NCBI RefSeq assembly: GCF_004342625.1
Contig: NZ_SMAH01000010.1
Location: 1-64,000 of the forward strand
Source: Tepidimonas ignava
GTDB taxonomy: Bacteria > Pseudomonadota > Gammaproteobacteria > Burkholderiales > Burkholderiaceae_C
DNA: 64,000 nt
Direction: 5' to 3'
The notes below the pieces were generated by a model. That model made no database searches. It saw nothing but the letters and a program-made list of their open reading frames with translations, and was not told the DNA's origin. The position numbers and the translations under genes are program-made. This document shows, in pieces, positions 19,355 to 27,917 of this stretch (its first letter is position 1; each line of letters opens with the position of its first letter).

Positions 19355-20788
19355 ATGTCTGCAACCACGGCGGCCCCAGCAGGGGTCTACAACGACAAGG
19401 TCGTGAGGCAGTTTGCCATCATGACCGTGGTGTGGGGCATCGTCGGCTTTCTGGTCGGCGTCGTCATTGCCGCACAACTGGCGTGGCCGGAGCTCAACTT
19501 CGGCATCGAGTACCTGACGTACAGCCGGCTGCGTCCGCTGCACACCAACGCGGTGATCTTCGCCTTTGGTGGCTCGGCGCTGTTTGCCACCGCGTACTAC
19601 GTGGTGCAGCGCACCTGCCAGACCACGCTGTTCGCACCGGCGCTGGCCTCGTTCACGTTCTGGGGCTGGCAGGCGATCATCGTGCTGGCCGCCGTGACGC
19701 TGCCGTTGGGCATCACCAGCGGCAAGGAGTACGCCGAACTCGAGTGGCCGATCGACCTGTTGATCGCCGTGGTGTGGGTGGCGTTTGCCATCGTGTTCTT
19801 CGGCACCGTGGGCACGCGCAAGGTCAAACACATCTACGTGGCCAACTGGTTTTACGGCGCGTTCATCATCGCCGTGGCGATGCTGCACATCGTCAACAGC
19901 GCGGCGATCCCCGTCAGCTTCTGGAAGTCCTACTCCGCCTACGCCGGCGTGCAAGACGCCATGGTGCAGTGGTGGTACGGCCACAACGCGGTGGGCTTTT
20001 TCCTGACCGCGGGCTTCCTTGGGATGATGTACTACTTCATCCCCAAGCAGGCTGAGCGTCCGGTGTACTCGTACCGGCTGTCCATCGTGCACTTCTGGGC
20101 GCTGATCTTCACCTACATGTGGGCGGGTCCGCACCACCTGCACTACACCGCGCTGCCGGACTGGGCGCAGTCGCTGGGCATGGTGTTTTCGCTGATCCTG
20201 CTGGCGCCGTCGTGGGGCGGCATGATCAACGGCATCATGACGCTGTCGGGCGCCTGGCACAAGCTGCGTGACGACCCGATCCTGCGCTTCCTGATCGTGT
20301 CGCTGTCGTTCTACGGCATGTCCACGTTCGAAGGGCCGATGATGTCGATCAAGACCGTCAACGCCCTGTCGCACTACACCGACTGGACCATCGGCCACGT
20401 GCACTCCGGCGCGCTGGGCTGGGTGGGCTTGGTGACGATGGGTTCGATGTACTACCTGATCCCGCGCCTGTTTGGTCAAACCAAGATGTACAGCGTCAAA
20501 GCCATCGAGTTGCACTTCTGGATCGCCACCGTCGGCATCGTGCTGTACATCGCCGCGATGTGGATCGCCGGCGTGATGCAAGGCCTGATGTGGCGCGCCG
20601 TCAACCCCGATGGCAGCCTGACCTACACGTTCGTCGAGTCGGTCAAGGCGTCGTACCCGTTCTACGTGATCCGCCTGCTGGGTGGTCTGCTGTACCTGGG
20701 TGGCATGTTCGTGATGGCCTGGAACGTCTGGAAGACGGCGCAGCAAGGCAAGGTCGTCCCCGTGGCCATTCCCGCGCCCGCGCACTGA
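19355..20788 (+). CDS. ccoN: cbb3-type cytochrome c oxidase subunit I
   Basis: A 477-residue membrane catalytic subunit (about 12 helices) that reduces oxygen to water at a haem b3-CuB centre, with high oxygen affinity. Characteristic segments: [15 protein letters not shown] (low-spin haem His), [17 protein letters not shown] (CuB His and crosslinked Tyr region), [23 protein letters not shown] and [16 protein letters not shown]. The ATG at 19355 follows AGGAG. First gene of ccoNOQP, with its own FNR-type promoter. Confidence 0.98.
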   Translation: MSATTAAPAGVYNDKVVRQFAIMTVVWGIVGFLVGVVIAAQLAWPELNFGIEYLTYSRLRPLHTNAVIFAFGGSALFATAYYVVQRTCQTTLFAPALASFTFWGWQAIIVLAAVTLPLGITSGKEYAELEWPIDLLIAVVWVAFAIVFFGTVGTRKVKHIYVANWFYGAFIIAVAMLHIVNSAAIPVSFWKSYSAYAGVQDAMVQWWYGHNAVGFFLTAGFLGMMYYFIPKQAERPVYSYRLSIVHFWALIFTYMWAGPHHLHYTALPDWAQSLGMVFSLILLAPSWGGMINGIMTLSGAWHKLRDDPILRFLIVSLSFYGMSTFEGPMMSIKTVNALSHYTDWTIGHVHSGALGWVGLVTMGSMYYLIPRLFGQTKMYSVKAIELHFWIATVGIVLYIAAMWIAGVMQGLMWRAVNPDGSLTYTFVESVKASYPFYVIRLLGGLLYLGGMFVMAWNVWKTAQQGKVVPVAIPAPAH

Positions 20789-20808
20789 ACGCTTGAGGGA
20801 GAACCGAC

Positions 20809-21504
20809 ATGGCTCAACACGATCACAAGCCCAGCGGTCACGAGCGCATCGAGACCAACAACTTTCTGATGATCATCCTGATCACCCTCGTGGTGGCGGT
20901 GGGTGGTCTGGTGGAAATCGTGCCGCTGTTTTTCCAGCACTCGACCACCAAGCCGATCGAGGGCGTCAAGCCCTACACGGCGCTGCAACTGGCCGGCCGC
21001 GACATCTACATCCGCGAGGGCTGCTACGTGTGCCACTCGCAGATGGTGCGCCCGTTCCACGCCGAAACGCTGCGGTACGGGCCGTACTCGGTGGCGGGCG
21101 AGTTCGTCTACGACCACCCGTTCCAGTGGGGCTCCAAGCGCACCGGCCCGGACCTGGCGCGTGTGGGTGGCCGCTACTCGGACGAATGGCACCGCATCCA
21201 CCTGAACAACCCGCGTGACCTGGTGCCCGAGTCCAACATGCCGGCCTACCCGTGGTTGGAGCGTCGGGAGGTGCAGGCCGACGCAATGCCCAGCCGCATG
21301 GCGGCGCTGCGCAAGCTCGGTGTGCCCTACACCGACGAAGAGATCGCCAAAGCCGCCGATGAGGTGCGTGGCAAGACCGAGATGGAGGCCTTGATTGCGT
21401 ACTTGCAAGGCTTGGGCACCGCGCGCTCGTGGGACAAGCTGGCGCAGCCGGCCAAGACCGCGCAAGCGCCCGCCCAGCCGGTGGCCACCAGCGCCGCCCA
21501 GTGA
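20809..21504 (+). CDS. ccoO: cbb3-type cytochrome c oxidase subunit II (mono-haem)
   Basis: A 231-residue membrane-anchored cytochrome c: one N-terminal helix (about residues 18-41), then haem motif [12 protein letters not shown] (C72-H76), [25 protein letters not shown] and NMPAYPWL with the axial Met. It carries electrons from CcoP to CcoN. It starts 20 bp after ccoN with GGGAGAAC upstream; the Ala/Pro-rich tail after residue ~205 is variable in the family. Confidence 0.98.
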   Translation: MAQHDHKPSGHERIETNNFLMIILITLVVAVGGLVEIVPLFFQHSTTKPIEGVKPYTALQLAGRDIYIREGCYVCHSQMVRPFHAETLRYGPYSVAGEFVYDHPFQWGSKRTGPDLARVGGRYSDEWHRIHLNNPRDLVPESNMPAYPWLERREVQADAMPSRMAALRKLGVPYTDEEIAKAADEVRGKTEMEALIAYLQGLGTARSWDKLAQPAKTAQAPAQPVATSAAQ

Positions 21505-21527
21505 CCAGGAGCAATGGGGACATCACC

Positions 21528-21665
21528 ATGGACATCAACGATCTGCGCGTCATCGTCACGGTGCTCAGCTTCGTGACCTTTGTCGGCATTTGGGTTTGGG
21601 CGTGGTCGCGCAAGAACCAGCGCCGTTTCGAAGAAGCCGCCCAGTTGCCGTTCCAGAGCGAGTGA
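21528..21665 (+). CDS. ccoQ: cbb3 oxidase small subunit CcoQ
   Basis: A 45-residue single-helix protein (DLRVIVTVLSFVTFVGIWVWAW, then a basic SRKNQRRFEEAAQLPF tail), the usual CcoQ/FixQ layout, between ccoO and ccoP. It stabilises the CcoP-core interaction in systems where it was studied. CAGGAG lies upstream of the ATG at 21528. Confidence 0.92.
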   Translation: MDINDLRVIVTVLSFVTFVGIWVWAWSRKNQRRFEEAAQLPFQSE

Positions 21666-21687
21666 GTCCCCCACACGGAGAACCATC

Positions 21688-22593
21688 ATGAGTGACTTCA
21701 CGAGCGATTTCTGGCACCTGTTTGTGGCGGGCGTCACCGTCATCAGCATCCTGGCGTGCGCCTTCTTCCTGTGGGCCAGCGGCAAGACCCGCGTCATGCC
21801 TGCCGCCGACAACACCACCGGCCACGTGTGGGATGGCGACCTGCGCGAGTGGAACAACCCGCTGCCGCGCTGGTGGGTGTACCTGTTCATCATCACGGTG
21901 CTGTTTGCATTGGGCTACGGCTTGCTGTACCCGATGTTCGGCCAGTCGCAAGGGGCGCTGAAGTGGTCGTCGCACGAGCAGTGGGCGGCCGAGCGGGCCA
22001 AGGCGCTGGCGGCGGTGGAGCCGTTGTACGCCAAGTTCCGCGGCACCGACCCGAAGGATCTGGCCAAGGACGCCAACGCGATGGCGGTGGGCGAGCGCCT
22101 GTACATGAACTACTGCGCGCAGTGCCACGGCTCCGACGCGCGCGGCAGCAAGAGCTTCCCCAACCTGACCGACAACGACTGGCTGGGCGGTGACGGAGGC
22201 CCCGAGTACATCAAGACCACCATCACGCAGGGCCGCGTGGGCGTGATGCCGCCGATGGCCGCCGCGGTGGGTGGCCCGGAAGACGTGCGCAACCTGGCCC
22301 ACTACGTGCTCAGCCTGTCGGGCAGCCCGCACGACAGCGTGCGCGCCGCCCAGGGACAGGCCAAGTGGGGCGCGTGCGCGGCCTGCCACGGCCCGGACGG
22401 CAAGGGCATGCACGCCACCGGGGCGCCCAACCTCACCGACCAGATCTGGCTGCACGGCTGGGGCGAGGAGGCCATCGTCCGCGCCATCAACCAGGGCTTC
22501 AACAACGTGATGCCGGCGCAAAACGCGTTGCTGACGCAAGACCAGATCCACGTGCTGACCGGCTACGTCTGGAAGTTGTCGCACGCGCAGTGA
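21688..22593 (+). CDS. ccoP: cbb3-type cytochrome c oxidase subunit III (di-haem)
   Basis: A 301-residue di-haem subunit and electron entry point. Two N-terminal helices (about 9-30 and 62-82), with the GHVWDGDLREWNNPLPRWW linker typical of CcoP; haem motifs CAQCHG (C143-H147) and CAACHG (C230-H234); axial Met in GVMPPM and NVMPAQ. ATG at 21688 behind GGAG. Last structural gene; a terminator-like hairpin follows. Confidence 0.98.
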   Translation: MSDFTSDFWHLFVAGVTVISILACAFFLWASGKTRVMPAADNTTGHVWDGDLREWNNPLPRWWVYLFIITVLFALGYGLLYPMFGQSQGALKWSSHEQWAAERAKALAAVEPLYAKFRGTDPKDLAKDANAMAVGERLYMNYCAQCHGSDARGSKSFPNLTDNDWLGGDGGPEYIKTTITQGRVGVMPPMAAAVGGPEDVRNLAHYVLSLSGSPHDSVRAAQGQAKWGACAACHGPDGKGMHATGAPNLTDQIWLHGWGEEAIVRAINQGFNNVMPAQNALLTQDQIHVLTGYVWKLSHAQ

Positions 22594-22599
22594 TGCGGC

Positions 22600-22613
22600 T
22601 TGCGTAACATCAA
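22600..22613 (+). promoter_or_regulatory. Degenerate FNR box upstream of ccoG
   Basis: TTGCG-TAAC-ATCAA: one consensus half-site and one poor one. A -10-like TACGAT at 22636-22641 sits at exactly the same distance from the box centre (29.5 bp) as in the ccoN and ccoI promoters. Suggestive only. Confidence 0.45.
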
Positions 22614-22624
22614 GGCGCGCTGAT

Positions 22625-22659
22625 ACCGGCCCGGGTACGATAGGTCCCGAGCCGGTTTT
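22625..22659 (+). terminator. Hairpin with T run between ccoP and ccoG
   Basis: ACCGGC-C-CGGG pairs with CCCG-A-GCCGGT around a ten-base loop, followed by TTTT (22656-22659). It probably ends or attenuates the ccoNOQP message. It overlaps the putative ccoG -10 element. Confidence 0.6.
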
Positions 22660-22680
22660 CTCATTTGTGGAGTGCATCCC

Positions 22681-24093
22681 ATGGGCAGCAACCCGAACCC
22701 CACCGCCATGACCGACCAAGAGGTCGAAATCTCACTCTACGCGGCGCGCCAAAAAATCTACCCCCGTTCCGTTTCGGGGCTGTTTGCCAAGTGGCGCTGG
22801 TTTTTCGTGTGGCTGACGCAGCTTGTGTTTTATGGGCTGCCGTGGCTGACGTGGGGTGAGCGCCAGGCGGTGCTGTTTGACCTGGAAGCGCGGCGTTTCT
22901 ACATTTTTGGTCTGGTGTTGTACCCGCAGGACTTCATTTACCTGACGGGTATTTTGGTGGTGTCGGCGCTGTCGCTGTTTTTGTTCACCGCCATCGCGGG
23001 GCGGCTGTGGTGTGGGTACGCCTGTCCCCAAACGGTGTACACCGAGATCTACCTGTGGCTGGAAAAGCTGTTCGAGGGTGATCGCTCGGCACGCATGCGG
23101 CTGGACCAGGGCCCGTGGAACGCCAACAAGATCCTGCGCAAGACCGGCAAGCAACTGGCGTGGATCGCGGTGGGGCTGTGGACCGGGTTTACGTTTGCCG
23201 GTTACTTCACCCCGATACGCGAGCTGGGCCAGGCGCTGCTGACGTGGAACCTGGGGCCGTGGCAGACATTTTGGATTTTCTTCTACGGCTTTGCCACCTA
23301 CGGCAACGCCGGCTACATGCGCGAGCAGGTGTGCAAATACATGTGCCCGTACGCGCGCTTCCAGAGCGCCATGTTCGACAAGGACACGATGATCGTGACC
23401 TACGACGCGGCGCGCGGGGAACCCCGTGGGGCCCGCAAGCGCTCCGCCGACCCCAAGGCGCTGGGCTTGGGCGACTGCATCGATTGCACGCTGTGCGTGC
23501 AGGTGTGCCCCACCGGCATCGACATCCGCAACGGCTTGCAGTACGAGTGCATCGGCTGTGGGGCGTGCGCCGATGTGTGCGACGAGGTGATGGAGAAAAT
23601 GGGCTACCCCAAGGGGCTGGTCAAATACTCCACCCAAAACGGCATGGCCCATGGCTGGACGCGGGCGCAGATGATCCGGCGCGCGTTTCGGCCTCGGGTG
23701 TTGGTCTACAGCGCCATTTTGCTCACCATCGTGGCGGCGCTAGGCGTGAGCCTGTGGCTGCGCGTGCCGCTGAAGGTGGACGTGATCCGCGACCGCGGCG
23801 CGCTGGCGCGGCTGGTCGAGATGGGCCGCATCGAAAACGTGTACCGCGTGCAAATGATGAACGCGTCGGAGCACGAGCGTGAATTGCTGGTTTCGGCGGA
23901 AGGGTTGCCCGGCATCGAGGTGGTGTCCGACCGGACGGTGCACCTGCTGCCGACCGAGGTGCGCTCGGTGGCGGTGCGGGTGCAGGTGCCGCCCGGGTTG
24001 GCCAGCGGCACCCACCCGATCGTGTTGCGCTTGCGCACCGCCGATGGCAGCATCGACGTGAAGGAAAAAACCACCTTCCTGGTGCCGCGCTGA
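22681..24093 (+). CDS. ccoG: cbb3 oxidase accessory ferredoxin-like protein CcoG (RdxA/FixG)
   Basis: A 470-residue inner-membrane iron-sulfur protein of the CcoG family, implicated in Cu(II) reduction for cbb3 assembly. Membrane helices in the first ~220 residues include GRLWCGYACPQTVYTEIY and REQVCKYMCPYARFQ; two 4Fe-4S motifs follow (CIDCTLCVQVCPTG and CIGCGACADVCDEV); after another helix near residue 345 comes an Ig-like periplasmic tail. The ATG at 22681 follows GGAG; an in-frame ATG at 22672 overlaps that site. Confidence 0.95.
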   Translation: MGSNPNPTAMTDQEVEISLYAARQKIYPRSVSGLFAKWRWFFVWLTQLVFYGLPWLTWGERQAVLFDLEARRFYIFGLVLYPQDFIYLTGILVVSALSLFLFTAIAGRLWCGYACPQTVYTEIYLWLEKLFEGDRSARMRLDQGPWNANKILRKTGKQLAWIAVGLWTGFTFAGYFTPIRELGQALLTWNLGPWQTFWIFFYGFATYGNAGYMREQVCKYMCPYARFQSAMFDKDTMIVTYDAARGEPRGARKRSADPKALGLGDCIDCTLCVQVCPTGIDIRNGLQYECIGCGACADVCDEVMEKMGYPKGLVKYSTQNGMAHGWTRAQMIRRAFRPRVLVYSAILLTIVAALGVSLWLRVPLKVDVIRDRGALARLVEMGRIENVYRVQMMNASEHERELLVSAEGLPGIEVVSDRTVHLLPTEVRSVAVRVQVPPGLASGTHPIVLRLRTADGSIDVKEKTTFLVPR

Positions 24094-24158
24094 CGCGTGC
24101 ATCGGCGGCGGCATGCGGGTTGTCACGCATACCGCCGATACCCATGAGGGCATACACT

Positions 24159-24458
24159 ATGCAAACGATGAACCCCGTTGCCGCCCCGTCTGGCGTGCGC
24201 CGCCCTTGGTACCGCGAGCCCATGATGTGGCTCGTGGTTGGGGGGCCGCTGGTGGTGGTGGTGGCCTCGCTGATCACGGTGTGGATCGCGGTGCGCAACG
24301 CCGACACGGTGTTGCCGCGCGAGGCCGCGCCGGCGCGCGTGGCGCAGCCCCTGGACGCGCTGTCGGCCCAAGAGCGGTTGCAGGCCGAAAAAGCGGTGCT
24401 GCCAGCCGGGCAGGCGCGCAACCACGTGGTGTCGCCCACGCTGCCGCACGAGCGCTGA
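24159..24458 (+). CDS. Small membrane protein at the ccoH/fixH position
   Basis: A 99-residue protein with one helix (MMWLVVGGPLVVVVASLITVW, about residues 22-42) and a polar tail of ~55 residues. The helix and the place after ccoG match FixH/CcoH, but the full FixH periplasmic domain is not evident, so it is a reduced form or an analogue. The ATG at 24159 has GAGGG 9 nt upstream. CcoH normally stabilises early cbb3 assembly intermediates; that role is inferred. Confidence 0.6.
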   Translation: MQTMNPVAAPSGVRRPWYREPMMWLVVGGPLVVVVASLITVWIAVRNADTVLPREAAPARVAQPLDALSAQERLQAEKAVLPAGQARNHVVSPTLPHER

Positions 24459-24513
24459 CCGACGCTGGGGCGGGGTTCACAAGGTTTGCCCAACGATACC
24501 GAGGAGACCCCCG

Positions 24514-24834
24514 ATGACCCGTACCCAACGTGTGCTGTGGATCGCCTGGCCGGCGTTTTTGATGGCCGCCTTGATCGAGATGGTCGTGTTCGCCTTTGTC
24601 GATCCGCACGAGCTGCACTGGGCGGGCGAAACGCTGGGTTGGTCGCGGCAGGCGGTTTACACGCTGGCGTTCTTTGTCTTTTGGGCGTTGACGATGGCCT
24701 CCAGCGCTCTGACCACGCTGCTGTCGATGTCGCCGTGGGAGATCAACCGCTGCCCCGTGCCACCCGATCAACGGCCCGCGGACTGCGTCAAACAGCCCCG
24801 CCCGGGGGCGCAGGGTTGTCAGGGCTGCGGGTGA
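24514..24834 (+). CDS. Two-helix membrane protein with Cys-rich tail, unknown function
   Basis: A 106-residue protein with helices at about 8-30 and 47-70, then a Pro-rich tail with four cysteines (NRCPVPP, DCVKQPRPG, CQGCG at the end). The CxxC-like terminus next to copper and haem assembly genes hints at metal handling; this is inference only. A GGAG site precedes the ATG. Last plus-strand gene before fnr. Confidence 0.65.
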   Translation: MTRTQRVLWIAWPAFLMAALIEMVVFAFVDPHELHWAGETLGWSRQAVYTLAFFVFWALTMASSALTTLLSMSPWEINRCPVPPDQRPADCVKQPRPGAQGCQGCG

Positions 24835-24900
24835 ACGCGGGCGGCTGAGCGCACACGGCGCTCGGGCGACGGCGTGCTGGGCCGGGCGGCCGCGCGGCGC

Positions 24901-25620
24901 CTACAGCGGCTCGTCCTGGTTGACGATGGCCTGCAAGGCCTGCGGCTCCAGGATGCGCACGTAGCGCTGGCGCACCTCGATGATGCCTTCGTCCTGAAAG
25001 CGTGAGAAGGTGCGGCTGACCGTCTCCAGCTTCATGCCGAGGTAGCTGCCGATTTCCTCGCGCGTCATGCGCAGCACCAGCTCGGAGCGCGAAAAGCCCC
25101 GCGCGTGCAGCCGCTGCACCAGGTTGAGCAAAAACGCGGCCAGCCGCTCCTCGGCGCGCATGCTGCCCAGCAGCAACATCACGCCTTGGTCACGCACGAT
25201 CTCGCGGCTCATGATGCGGTGCACGTGGTGCTGCAGCGTGCTGAATTCGCGCGACAACGCTTCCAGCTTGTCAAACGGCAGCACGCACACTTCGGCGTCT
25301 TCCAGCGCCACCGCCGAGCACGAGTGTTTGTCCTGCACAATGCCGTCCAGCCCCAGGATCTCGCCCGCCATCTGGAAGCCCGTGACCTGGTCACGCCCGT
25401 CGGCCGTGTTGATGACGGTTTTGAAAAACCCCGAGCGCACCGCGTACAGCGACGTGAACGCGTCCCCGGCGGCGAAGAGCGTGGCGCCCCGGCGCACGCG
25501 GCGTCGGGTGCTGATCAGGTTGTCCAGCTGGGCCATCTCCTCCGCCGACAGGCCCACGGGGATGCACAGCTCGCGCAGGTTGCAGCTGGAACAGGCGACT
25601 TTGATCGAATGCAGGTCCAT
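24901..25620 (-). CDS. fnr: FNR/Anr-family oxygen-sensing transcription regulator
   Basis: A 239-residue CRP/FNR activator. The oxygen-labile 4Fe-4S ligands are all present: C10, C13, C19 (ACSSCNLRELC) and C101 (KHSCSAV). A cNMP-like beta-barrel, a dimer helix and a C-terminal HTH follow (TREEIGSYLGMKLETVSRTFSRF), where E-x2-SR is the recognition motif for TTGAT half-sites. I chose the ATG at 25620 (MDLHSIKVAC) as relatives start here. It is divergent from hemN across an FNR box, and the boxes upstream of ccoI and ccoN are likely targets. Confidence 0.96.
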   Translation of the reverse strand: MDLHSIKVACSSCNLRELCIPVGLSAEEMAQLDNLISTRRRVRRGATLFAAGDAFTSLYAVRSGFFKTVINTADGRDQVTGFQMAGEILGLDGIVQDKHSCSAVALEDAEVCVLPFDKLEALSREFSTLQHHVHRIMSREIVRDQGVMLLLGSMRAEERLAAFLLNLVQRLHARGFSRSELVLRMTREEIGSYLGMKLETVSRTFSRFQDEGIIEVRQRYVRILEPQALQAIVNQDEPL

Positions 25621-25720
25621 GGGCGCAGCGGTGGCGAACGTTGGTGGGATGATAACCGTGATCGCTGCCTTGTGCCGCTGCGGCGCCACCGACCCAGGGC
25701 GCGGCGCCGTGGCAGGCTGT

Positions 25721-25734
25721 TTGACCCACGTCAA
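25721..25734. promoter_or_regulatory. FNR/Anr box between fnr and hemN
   Basis: TTGAC-CCAC-GTCAA, perfect half-sites. Placed for hemN (box centre -41.5 of a start near 25769, weak -10 CACAGT at 25757-25762); no -10 is visible at that distance for fnr, so hemN is the likelier target, though fnr repression or activation is possible. Confidence 0.8.
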
Positions 25735-25788
25735 CAGGCCCCGCGGGGCGCTGCGGCACAGTTCAACCCTCAAGGAGTCGTACTTGTT

Positions 25789-27168
25789 GTGAAACACGTC
25801 ATCGAGCCCAGCCTGTTGCGCCGCTTCGACATTCCGGGTCCGCGCTACACGTCGTACCCGACCGCGGATCGCTTCGTCGAGGCGTTTGGCGAGCGTGACT
25901 ACATCCAGGCGCTGGAGCAACGGCGCGCCGGCTCGTTGGCGCTGCCGTTGTCGGTGTACGTGCACATCCCATTTTGCGCGTCGCTGTGCTACTACTGCGC
26001 GTGCAACAAGATCATCACGCGCCACCATGAGCGCGCCACCGAGTACCTGCGCTACCTGGGCCACGAGCTGGAGCTGCAGACCCGCCACCTGGGTCGCAAC
26101 CACCGGGTGAGCCAACTGCACCTGGGCGGGGGCACCCCCACGTTCCTGTCCGACGACGAGCTGGCCGACCTGATGGGCCTGCTGCAGCGCCACTTCGAGC
26201 TGGTGCCAGGGGGCGAGTATTCGATCGAGATCGACCCGCGCACGGTGACACCGCAACGGCTGGCGCATCTGCAGCGGCTGGGCTTCAACCGCTTGAGCTT
26301 CGGGGTGCAGGACTTCGACCCGACGGTGCAAAAGGCGGTGCACCGTGTGCAACCCGCCGAGCAGGTGTTTGCGCTGATGGCGGCGGCGCGCGAGCTGGGG
26401 TTTGAGTCGATCAACGTCGACCTGATCTACGGGCTGCCCCAGCAGACGCCGGAGTCGCTGCGCCACACGCTGGAGCAGGTGCAGCGGTTGCGCCCCGACC
26501 GCATCGCCCTGTACGCGTACGCGCATCTGCCGGCGCGCTTCAAGCCGCAGCGGCGCATCGTGGCGGCGGAGCTGCCCAGCGCCGCCGACAAGCTGGCCAT
26601 GCTGGCGCTGGCGCTGGACATGCTCAGCGCCGCCGGCTACGAGTACATCGGCATGGACCACTTCGCGCTGCCCAACGACGCGCTGGCGGTGGCCAAGCGG
26701 CAGGGACGGCTGCACCGCAACTTCCAGGGCTACAGCACGCAGCCGGATTGCGACCTGATCGCGCTGGGGGTGTCGGCCATCGGGCGGGTGGGGGCCACCT
26801 ACAGCCAAAACGCCAAGACGTTGGAAGAGTATTACGACGCGCTCGATCAGGGGCGGCTGCCCATCATCCGCGGCATGGTGCTGAGCCGCGACGATGTGCT
26901 GCGCCGCAGCGTCATCATGGCCATCATGTGCCAGGGGCTGGTGGACTTCGAGTCGATCAACCTGGCGCACCTGGTGGATTTTCGGACCTACTTCGCGCGC
27001 GAGCTGGAGCAGCTGCGCGAGCTGGCCCAGTGGGGGTTGGTGCGGGTGCACGACACCCACGTGGAGGTAACGCCGACCGGCTGGTACGTCGTGCGGGCGA
27101 TCGCGATGGTGTTCGACCGCTACCTGCAGTTGGACCAAGACCGCGCGCGCTTTTCCAAGATCATTTGA
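25789..27168 (+). CDS. hemN: Oxygen-independent coproporphyrinogen III oxidase
   Basis: A 459-residue radical SAM enzyme that decarboxylates coproporphyrinogen III to protoporphyrinogen IX without oxygen. HIPFCASLCYYCACN holds the C-x3-C-x2-C cluster motif; GPRYTSYPTADRF and HLGGGTPTFL are HemN-specific. Start: GTG at 25789 with AAGGAG 12-17 nt upstream and the product beginning KHVIEPSLLRRFD; the frame is open far upstream without other support. It supplies haem for the cbb3 oxidase when oxygen is scarce, matching the FNR box in its promoter. Confidence 0.96.
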   Translation: MKHVIEPSLLRRFDIPGPRYTSYPTADRFVEAFGERDYIQALEQRRAGSLALPLSVYVHIPFCASLCYYCACNKIITRHHERATEYLRYLGHELELQTRHLGRNHRVSQLHLGGGTPTFLSDDELADLMGLLQRHFELVPGGEYSIEIDPRTVTPQRLAHLQRLGFNRLSFGVQDFDPTVQKAVHRVQPAEQVFALMAAARELGFESINVDLIYGLPQQTPESLRHTLEQVQRLRPDRIALYAYAHLPARFKPQRRIVAAELPSAADKLAMLALALDMLSAAGYEYIGMDHFALPNDALAVAKRQGRLHRNFQGYSTQPDCDLIALGVSAIGRVGATYSQNAKTLEEYYDALDQGRLPIIRGMVLSRDDVLRRSVIMAIMCQGLVDFESINLAHLVDFRTYFARELEQLRELAQWGLVRVHDTHVEVTPTGWYVVRAIAMVFDRYLQLDQDRARFSKII

Positions 27169-27242
27169 CAGCGGCCCACGCGGTGCGGGGGCATCCGCGG
27201 CGAGGCCGCCCTGCCCAGCGCCGCTGCATTACGATCCCAGCC

Positions 27243-27917
27243 ATGCTTGCTTCGATGACCGTATCCGCGCTGGTGATGGGCCTGGTGGGGGGGCCGCACT
27301 GCGTGGCCATGTGCGGGGCCGCGTGCGCGGGCATCGCGCGGGCGGCCGGGCCGCACCCGCAGCGCGCGCTGTGGACGTGGCAGGCCAGCCGGGTGGCCGG
27401 CTACGCGCTGCTGGGGGCGCTGGCCGGGGGCACCGTGCAAGGCATGGGCTGGCTTGGGCAAAACACCGTGGTGCTGCGCCCCTTGTGGACCATGCTGCAC
27501 GTGGCGGCGCTGGTGTTGGGGCTGGCGCTGGTGGTGCAGGCGCGCCAGCCCGCCTTCGTCGACGGCTGGGCGCAGGCGGTGTGGCGGCGTGCGCGGCCGG
27601 TGCTGGCGCGTCTGGGGCCGCGTGCGCCGGTGGTGCTGGGGGTGGGGTGGGCGTTGATGCCGTGCGGGCTGCTGTACTCGGCCCTGCTGGTGGCGTCGCT
27701 GTCGGCGTCGGTGTGGCAGGGGGCGCTGATCATGGCCAGCTTTGCGCTGGGCACGGCGGTGTCGCTGGCCGCGGGGCCGTGGCTGCTGCTGCGGCTGGCG
27801 CAGGCGCGCTCGGGCGGCTGGGGCATTCGGCTGGCTGGCTTGGCCTTGGCCGCCACGTCGGGCTGGGCGCTGTGGATGGGGATCACCCAGCCGACCGGTC
27901 TGTGGTGCGCGACGTAA
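27243..27917 (+). CDS. TauE/SafE/UreH-like membrane protein of the cbb3 neighbourhood
   Basis: A 224-residue integral membrane protein (about six helices) with the paired motifs GGPHCVAMCGAACAG and GWALMPCGLLYSALLVAS, typical of the UreH-like/DsbD-like transmembrane family annotated as sulfite exporter TauE/SafE. Copies of this subtype commonly lie beside cco genes, where a role in copper or redox supply is suspected. It starts 74 bp after hemN. The 3' end overlaps the convergent eamA gene by 35 bp. Confidence 0.85.
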   Translation: MLASMTVSALVMGLVGGPHCVAMCGAACAGIARAAGPHPQRALWTWQASRVAGYALLGALAGGTVQGMGWLGQNTVVLRPLWTMLHVAALVLGLALVVQARQPAFVDGWAQAVWRRARPVLARLGPRAPVVLGVGWALMPCGLLYSALLVASLSASVWQGALIMASFALGTAVSLAAGPWLLLRLAQARSGGWGIRLAGLALAATSGWALWMGITQPTGLWCAT

